Positions 56,959 to 64,000 of a stretch of 64,000 nucleotides of DNA are shown one piece after another; position 1 is the first letter of the stretch; the number at the start of each line of letters is the position of its first letter. The stretch comes from Kingdonia uniflora. Taxonomy: Eukaryota; Streptophyta; Magnoliopsida; Ranunculales; Circaeasteraceae. The notes beneath the pieces are model-generated. The model had not been told where the DNA came from. It did not search any database and was given only the letters and a program-made list of their open reading frames with translations. A program made the translations under genes and the position numbers. The stretch is from assembly GCA_014058105.1 (NCBI GenBank), contig JACGCM010000004.1, positions 1,054,001-1,118,000 of the forward strand, in the 5' to 3' direction.

Positions 56959-57262
56959 ATGCAAATTAAATCTAGTACAGGTTACTTTGAAGAGGGATGT
57001 TTTGGGCGTCCTGGCACTGAACATTGGTGGAATCATTATCCCTGGAGAAGTGTTATTTGTGAAAAAAGGCTTGTGGGCCTAATGAAGTTGTGCATCTCCA
57101 GAACTGAGAGTAGCGAAGGCAAGAAGTTTCTCAAGTATCAAAACATACTATGTGGGAAGTTCATATAGATTGACGATGCTATTAAAGTAGCTGCAAACAA
57201 TAATGCTGGAACTAAGGATAAATTGAGCATGGAAGTTAAGATCAATGTAACAATGGATTTAA
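56959..57262 (+). pseudogene. GRF-type zinc finger relic next to the second MULE
   Basis: A plus-strand frame contains LMKLCISRTESSEGKKFLKY, then QNILCGKFI, a TAG (57166-57168), and IDDAIKVAANNN. The SRT....G..F..C....CG.F pattern is a GRF finger; the stop stands where such proteins have Trp before a short acidic stretch. The 5' part is less clear. A decayed MULE transposase lies about 1.5 kb away, on the opposite strand. Confidence 0.5.
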
Positions 57263-57289
57263 ATTAGTTTTGTATGCAGTTTAAGGGCA

Positions 57290-58715
57290 AGTCTACTCTA
57301 GGTTAAATGTAATTGGTGCAATTGCAAGAATACTCCAATTACAATTAATCCATAACACGAATAGAGAGACCCTGATTAGCAAAAAAGTACGAAAAACAAA
57401 CCAATTGGTTGGGAAAAATCCCTTTAGAGCTTCAATTGCTCAATTACAATCGAATTCTCTCAAACCCTAAGTCTCTCTCCTAGAATTTCCATTGATCTCC
57501 CATCCTAATCTTGCCTAGCCTTTCCCCTTTTTATAAGGGTTACAAGTTCCTAGTTCTAATAGGACTTGCCTAGCCTTGCCCCTTTTATAAGGGTTACAAG
57601 TTCCTAATTATAATAGGACTCCTACTGCTAAATTAGAGTAATACTCTAAATAGAAGTAGGATACTAAATTAGTGATACTTCATAGATCCTTCTGGATTAG
57701 CAATCTGAGACTATAGTTGGCACTGTGTTTATGAATGTAACAGTGGATTGTAAGAGTACTCCAATTTGTGTACTTGTGTTTATGAAGGTCATTGTGCTTA
57801 TGATTGTCTTATGTATTTGTGTTTATGAACATAAAAACTACATCATATATTAGAAACATTACACATAATCACATAGGCACAGTTTATAAAAACTGCATAT
57901 AGCCTCTATATACAGCCTATCCATACCTGCATATTAGTGCTACATATAACCAAAACCTACACACAAAGAACATATTCTACAAGAATACAAATTTGTACAT
58001 TACATAAATACATTGGACTGCACATCACTTAAGATGAAATTTCACTGAAAACTGAAACTAAAAACTATATAGGCAAAGTACAGTCAAACTGTATATCCAC
58101 AAACATAACCTGCAAACTGTATATTCTTAAACACATCCAGAAAACTATAAACATATTACGAAAACTAAAAATTGAAAGCCTGCACAAACAGCCTAAAAAC
58201 TGAAAATTGAAAGCATATCCTGAAAATTACAAAAATGAATTCGCAAACAATTGCAGTTTCATACAAAAAACATAGGCATATCCTGAAAATTGAAAGCCTA
58301 CACAAATAACATACACAAACATAGGCATTTTGTACATTCACAAACAACATACACAAACAACATACATAAACATATTCTGTATATTCAAACTACATTAAAA
58401 AACAACCTCAATGTAAACAACTGCAGGGTGTGTCCATGATGCAAAATTGAAAATTGCATTCATAAACAACTGCAAACTATAAATATATCCTGCATATTCG
58501 AACAATATATCCATAAATAGTACAAATTGCATTCACTAAAAACTGCATTCACAAAAAACTATATTTCTATAAATTGTATATCCAACAAAGCACCACTACT
58601 ATAAAAAAACATACCACTAAATGCATTCAAAAGTTAAATATGCCATCACCAAAAGCTGTGATCACTCCAAAATTATACTGCACATCATAATTTAGGAAAC
58701 ACTACTTAGATGATA
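57290..58715. other. Non-coding region with short repeats
   Basis: Contains an imperfect direct duplication of about 56 bp (TTGCCTAGCCT, CCCCTTTTATAAGGGTTACA, near 57512 and 57568). From about 57830 to 58600 it is A/C-rich with many ACTGCATA and CACAAACA words, without a clear period. No gene is recognised. It could be the 3' part of the second MULE. Confidence 0.45.
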
Positions 58716-58720
58716 CATTT

Positions 58721-61700
58721 TCATCTAGGTTGAACAAATGTTTTCTTGTAGGGATTTGAACTTGAAGGTTGAGCTTGAGACTATTGTTTTTGTGACTGCC
58801 TTGGAGCTTTTACTTGTGATTGAGAATCTTGAGTATCACCTTGTAAATGCCTTAGAGCTTGAGAAGTAGATACTTGAGTAGCACCTTGTGATCGCCTTGG
58901 AGCTTGAAAATTTTGTTTTGCTCTACCCCTAGTTCCACCTCTAGATCTACCTCTATCTTTACTTCCCCTTGCACTAGTCTTTCCGCTAACATTGCCTCCT
59001 ATAGTCCTTTCTCCCACTATATTTCATCCAGTCCTCCCTCTACCTCCCCTTGTACAAGTTCTTCCTCCCACTATATTTCTTCCAGTCCTCCCTCCATCTC
59101 TAGTTCTACCTCAATCTCTACCTCTAGTCCTCCATCCGCCTCCAACTCTACCTACAACTCTTCCGCCTCTTGTATCCACTAGTAAGCCAATGTTTCTCAT
59201 AAAATTAGCCATACTGGTATTTATGTCTAGCATTTGTCCAGTTCTAACCACTCTTAGGGTTGGTACTGCAGGTGGTTACATGTTTTTTTGTTGTGACCAA
59301 AGCATCCACATGTACCATATCTTTTATGAGGCCTTTTTTCATCTGGATCATGTATCATTTCTTTTCTTGGCCTTCCAGGTCCTCTCACTAATGGTGGTGG
59401 CAAAAAGTAAAGAGGTTGAGGTTGTATAAACATAAATAAACAAAATAACTTTAAGAAAACACATGGTATTAAGACATATAAGAGTAACAATTATATATGT
59501 ATAAGCATTTAGAGAAGCATCTTTGTATGTCTTCACATATGATATATATATATATATATATATAAGCACATGGTATTGGGACATATAAGAGTTAATTATG
59601 ATCAAGTTGATAGAGTTGTACCTCTCCCCAATATGAAGGATCAACCGCATGATATATAACATCTTTGTAACCACAGGATATATGGCATCTTTGTATGTCT
59701 TCACATATGAAGACACTTTGTGATATTCAGAGACAAAACTGACAGTTAACCAAACATTGTCACATATTAATATTAGGCATTCAAATAACATTAAAAACAC
59801 TCTACCATGTAAATAATACTCAAGAATACTTACTTGACCCATGGATATCTATAAGGGACTATAACAGATACAACATAGACACATGAATGTCCGGTAACCT
59901 GCCACTCATGACAATCACATTCATGTATCTCTAAATTGACTCTCCATCTATGCCCACTCACTGCAATTCCAACATATGGGCCAGTTATACCTTGGCTAGT
60001 ATTATCATCCCCCTTCTTAGTCCCAATTCAATCCTATATTGACCATACTGTCTCTCTAGCTTATCAATATGGGCTTATGCTCTAGGCACTAACACCAAAC
60101 CTGCATTTAGAGAAGCATACTAATTATATATATTTGCATAACAATTATATATTACCAAATTATAAATTAATTAAGTTAATCTTACCTTTTTCTTCCCAGT
60201 CCTTTGCTTTTTGTCTCCTATCAAACATTAACTTCGTCAGCATTAAGTTTAATTTATTTAGTGCTTTATGAATTGGTTTATCCCTGATCTTAAGAATTCA
60301 ATTGTTGAAAGACTCAGAAATTATTTGTGATATGTTTACACTTAGCAGTAAAGTCAAAGTAGGATCTAGCCCAATGTTTAAATGGCTCTTTCATCAACTA
60401 GTCATGTGCTGATGGGTTGTCCAGCTTAAGTTCATCAAACATATTCTTCTTCTCTACCTGTTTATATGCTCTTGCTACTTTCCAAACCAAACTTTCCAAA
60501 TATGTGCCCCTGTGAACTTTTTTTATATTATTATACATGTGTCTGAAACAACACCTGCCATAAAATACTAATAGAATCTTACTTGTGGTTTGAAAAAAAG
60601 AAAAAAAGAAAATAAAGGAAGTTATACCTGTGGTTTGAAAATGGAAATATGTTTGCAACTGCATCAATAAGTCATTTCTGCCTATCTGAGATAAAAGTCA
60701 ACTTTGCATCATGTAAAACAAAGTAGGGATGTATTATCTACAAAAATGAGTGCCATGTGTCTTTATACTTAAACCTACAAAAGTATACTCCTAATGGGAA
60801 GAGTCCATTGTTACCATCCAATTAAATAACCAATAGGCACACACCCTCATATGTACCCTTAAGAAAACATTCATCTAAGCCAACAATAAGTCCGTAACCA
60901 TTAAGAAATCCATCAATACTTGCCTTAAAAATCACACATGCCCCAGTCGACTGGCTAGTATCATGGTCTTTGCTAACAGCAGCTATGCTCCAAGGATTTG
61001 AATGTAATATCTGTAGATATAACTCTGGTTGCATGATGTATCCCTCATCATACGAACATACTATCTTCTCCTTGTAGATTGACCAAGTATTCAAGGCTAT
61101 ATAATATGAAATGTCTACACCAAATTGTGTTGATATCAAGTCTTGGACACTAGCAGGTCAAGTAGCCCTCACAGACCTTATCACTGGCTCAACTTGTTTG
61201 GCCACCCAAGTAGCATTTGCCAATCTGTTCTTAGCTCCACCACTACAAGTATGCTTGAGGTTACTATTTTTTCTTTAAGTGAATGTGTGACCATCATTAA
61301 TCCTCCTGGCATAGAATATCCATTCACAGTTTTTATCAATGCGATATAATCTAACCCTATAATTTTTATTTTTTCTTGATAATACTCAAACTTATTCATT
61401 ATTGACTACTGTCTAATGTATGCCCTGCACTCATACATAGATTCCCACTCCATCCCAACTCTTAATTCATCATAAGTAGGTTGAGGAGGTACACTATAAA
61501 CTGTATCATCTTCTTCAGCAAAGATGTTATCATACTCCTTAGCTAGATTTCTAAACTTAATATCACATCTGTCTGAGTAGGACCATTATCACCATCTTGA
61601 GATGTGTGTGCAGAGTAGTATCCTTCTTCTACATTTAGATTGCATGGATTTAATTTTTCATAATTATTAGTGTTTATACCCATATCCCCAACTCCTCCAC

Positions 61701-61860
61701 CATGCTCTCCATCAATAGTGTTTACACCCATATCCCCAACTCCTTCACCAACAGTGTTTCTACCCACATCAGTATTTTCTAGAATAACCTCATCATCACT
61801 AAAATATAATGTTGGGAGCTCATCTAATGCCTCAAAGGTAAAGTCGGAGATGCAGAAATA
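58721..61860 (-). pseudogene. Second MULE transposase, decayed
   Basis: Minus strand. The N-terminal part (61860-61540) has ELPTLYFSDDEV and a repeated GVGDMG(V/I)NT peptide. It continues with WLANK-like and MLLGWPNKLSQ blocks (about 61230), AVSKDHDTSQSTGACVIFKA, and LIVGLDECFLKGTYEG with the first catalytic Asp (about 60870). FISDRQK marks the second Asp (about 60700). A SWIM finger lies at about 59940-59880 (CDCHEWQVTGHSCVY, with Tyr where His is expected). The end is PGRPRKEMIHDPDEKRPHKR and a knuckle CGCFGHNKKTC (59385-59290), then a Gly/Gln/Arg-rich tail to the stop at 58721. Many stops and frameshifts are present. I could not find its terminal repeats. Confidence 0.75.
59536..59563. repeat. 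TA microsatellite
   Basis: About eleven TA dinucleotides. Nearby a longer block containing GTATGTCTTCACATATGA and AAGCACATGGTATT is repeated (about 59460-59580 and 59690-59710). Confidence 0.85.
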
Positions 61861-62930
61861 CCATTTGCGGATGCGAAGTTACCTGCAAGGGAAGCTGCTG
61901 GTGTGGAAGACATAAAAATAACCTGTCAGAACCTGTTGATCTCATCCAGAGAGAAAACATTAAAGGCCAAAGAATTTGGTACATTAGAGTCGACATATAA
62001 GTGTACTGAGGAATGAGATGGATGGGGTTGATAACCAGCTGGATGATCGTGCAAAGGATGATAAGTATCTTTAGATGTACCCACTTACCATAAAAATCAC
62101 ACTTCTTTTTTGGGTGATGAAAGTTACTGAAAGCCACGCATAATGGAAAAGGCTAGGCGATTATGTATGTGAAGGAACTGACTGTAGTACCGGATAAGCC
62201 TAACGAACAACCATTCCTGAAGTCTCTGAAGGGATCCCGGAGATAGGAGGCATAGGTGACCGACGACTCTGACTCTGACCGGAGAGACAATATGCACGTG
62301 CCTCCTCAAGAGTTAAAAAGGAGTCCTATCATGTAGAAGAAATCATGTATATTCAAAGTCAGGATTGAGCCCTGCAAGTAACTGAAGCACCCAAGTCTTT
62401 TCTACAATATTTACATAAATCTCTGCTGTTGTAGGTGGAGTAGGAACCTTTCACTTGGTGTGCTTGTTGGCCCCTCGATGAAGCTATCATAATATAAAAT
62501 TCTTTCCAACTTGATTGAGGTCTTGTATAATACATCCCCAAAGTCTAAGTACCCTATTTAAAATTCCCAATCTCATTAAAAAGTTGGAAGATCTTAGCAT
62601 TATTCTCTTGTTGAGAATATACCTTACTAAGTGACTCCGAAATCAGATGCACATTGTTCGTGAATAAGTACCCATCGGAGATCGTCAGCTGCAATGAATT
62701 AATCAACCAAGTTCTCACCATCGAATCATTAAAGAACCACTTTATATACTTCAAATTAATTTGATCTTGCAGGCTCTTTTTCTGTGCCAAGAAGATACCT
62801 TATCTTTCCACGCCCACCAACAAATAATTTTGCCGACTACGCGCCATCGAACATAATTCAAGCAATCTAATAGGTATGAGCTAATCTTTAGATTCAGATT
62901 ATCATGAGCAGAGTTGAAGGACTGAACATC
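61850..62930 (-). pseudogene. Ty1/copia gag relic
   Basis: Minus strand: a start region with LLDCLNYVRW and KIICWWAWKDK-type words (about 62870), then SLQDQINLKYIKWFFNDSMV, VRTWLINSLQLTISDGYLFT, ENNAKIFQLFNEIGNF (62790-62560) and TLEEARAYCLSGQSQSRRSP (about 62310-62250, in another frame). A zinc knuckle with CDFYGKWVHLK follows (about 62100); the second Cys reads Tyr. These are hallmarks of the gag part of plant copia elements. No protease or polymerase follows, since the second MULE lies directly downstream. Stops and frameshifts are frequent. Confidence 0.75.
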
Positions 62931-63039
62931 TTTACTTGTTCAAATCTACCAAATGGTTAGACTCGAACTCGAATCGACGAAATGGGTGGGGGGTAGAGGG
63001 GGTGGTTATACTTGTTAATAGCACACTTTCAAGTTTACT

Positions 63040-63460
63040 TGTTAACTATATTTTTTTATTCTTCCTACGAGTGTTCTATAACATCTAAGTTGAAGATGAT
63101 TGCAAGAAACTTCCTTTTGGGTGACACTGAAGGAGCTCGTAAACTCCATTTATTGAGATGGAAAATAGTTTGTACAGAGAAAGAAGTTGGCGGATTAAGG
63201 CTCGAATTTGTATTTAGATGAATACAGTACTGCTTGGAAAGTGGTTATGGAGCTTTTGAAATGATAGGGATGGCTTATGGGTTGAGGTGATTGAATTGTA
63301 GTTTGGGATTGGGGTAAATGCTTGGCTCCCAAACAAGCCTATCACTTCATATGACGTGGGGTTATGGAGGCTGGCTTTCAACCCGTGGAATAAGTTTAAG
63401 AAAGGCATCGATATTAGCATTGGAAATGGGCAAATGGTTAGTATTTGGCATGATGTCGGG
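63040..63460 (+). pseudogene. LINE (L1-type) reverse transcriptase C-terminal relic
   Basis: The plus strand encodes NFLLGDTEGARKLHLLRWKI, VCTEKEVGGLRLEFVF and, after a frame change, LLGKWLW, then YDVGLWRLAFNPWNKFKKGI and ISIGNGQMVSIWHD. This is the region between the reverse transcriptase and the terminal zinc-binding domain of plant L1 elements. It breaks off at about 63460, where foldback-core sequence begins. Confidence 0.75.
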
Positions 63461-63462
63461 TG

Positions 63463-63655
63463 TAATTCAAGAATATTAGACTTTGGTGACCGCGGGCTGC
63501 AAGATGGTGCATTCCATTTTGGTATGCAACCCAGTGCAATAGTTTTTTTTAATATGAATTGCATTGGGTACAATAGCCTGCAATGCACAGTGGTTCATTT
63601 CATATAACAAATCACACAGAAGTGTAAGAATACTGCAAGCCAATGTAAATAGGGA
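63463..63655 (-). repeat. Second copy of the foldback core (one arm end plus loop)
   Basis: It matches the reverse complement of 9545-9350: GACTTTGGTGACCGCGGGCT, GGTGCATTCCATTTTGGTAT and GCAACCC(A/G)GTGCAATAGTTT blocks in the same order. The match stops at GGGATGCA, which is exactly where the opposite arm begins in the foldback element. Confidence 0.75.
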
Positions 63656-63659
63656 TGCA

Positions 63660-64000
63660 ATGAATTAAACATAGTCTAAGTTTTTTGTATGAAATATTGG
63701 TTAGCAGTTGACCACTGCTGGGAACGATCAGCAGACACTATACCAAAATAGGGACATCATACTTAAGTAGATTATCCCCAGCAGTCAAAGAGAGCTCGGA
63801 AGATTCTGGACCTAGATAACGACTCAAGGAGACCAGACAAAGTATGACTCAAAATGATAAGGGTCAATAAATCATATTACCCGTGATCATGGAGTTGTTG
63901 CAACTAATTTAGCTACGATCGCAAGTTGGTTGCAACGGCGAATAAATTCCTTTCGTCGTGTTACTCTAGGTCACTTCTGAGTTCTGAAATGAGGACTAGA
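63660..64000. other. Window end, possible CACTA-type terminus
   Basis: CACTATACCAAAATAGGGAC at 63736 resembles the outer end of CACTA elements. Around it are repeated AGCAGT and CTGCTGG words and, further on, GTTGCAAC repeats. The element, if real, runs off the window. No gene is seen. Confidence 0.3.

Noticed and set aside
58904..59429. Ser/Pro-rich plus-strand ORFs that look like a cell-wall or mucin-type protein
   Set aside because: They are the antisense of the Gly/Arg/Glu-rich tail of the second MULE transposase.
1..64000. tRNA, rRNA or microRNA genes
   Set aside because: No cloverleaf with A and B boxes, no rRNA core sequence and no convincing short hairpin precursor were recognised; a tRNAscan or small-RNA mapping run would be decisive.

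Overview
This window is nuclear DNA from a flowering plant, most likely a eudicot. The evidence is plant intron signals, an F-box-associated protein, a B3 (REM-like) domain and a plant mobile domain (PMD) protein, plus plant types of Ty3/gypsy, Ty1/copia, LINE, hAT, PIF/Harbinger and Mutator (MULE) elements. I cannot name the species. No clearly intact host gene was found. The window is a stack of nested, mostly decayed transposable elements with host-gene relics between them.

Layout. 0-3.6 kb: possible exons of an unknown gene, a broken F-box gene, a LINE-type RNase H relic and a possible acidic last exon, all on the minus strand. 3.8-6.3 kb: a 2.48-kb LTR-like element with a perfect 5-bp target-site duplication (TSD). 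6.9-8.2 kb: the integrase-to-chromodomain part of a dead chromovirus. 8.5-31.2 kb: a palindromic (foldback) element of about 1.8 kb, split by two later insertions. One is a 6.84-kb PIF/Harbinger element (9612-16455, TSD TTA) that carries a transposase, a Myb-like ORF1 and a multi-exon PMD gene. The other is a 14.06-kb Tat-type Ty3/gypsy element (16654-30717) on the minus strand, with an antisense spliced coiled-coil gene and about 160-bp tandem repeats next to it. 32.1-33.7 kb: a B3-domain relic and a copia-like solo LTR with a perfect TSD.

34.3-51.4 kb is the most interesting part: a 17.1-kb MULE with matching terminal inverted repeats and a perfect 9-bp TSD (TTGTAAGTT). It carries a MURA-type transposase, two paralogous coiled-coil genes, an intact GRF zinc-finger gene, a further small ORF, a large Ulp1-type (C48) protease gene, a 3.2-kb internal palindrome and an oriented short motif (TCATTTGTT) repeated through its introns and spacers.

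51.4-64 kb: a 1.6-kb hAT element with a 7/8-bp TSD, a 1.1-kb inverted-repeat element, a second decayed MULE transposase with another GRF zinc-finger relic beside it, a copia gag relic, a LINE reverse-transcriptase relic and a second copy of the foldback core.

All coordinates, splice sites, TSDs and similarities were read by eye. Most coding sequences carry stops or frameshifts and are called pseudogenes. The GRF zinc-finger gene (40723-41160) is the clearest complete reading frame with a recognisable domain.
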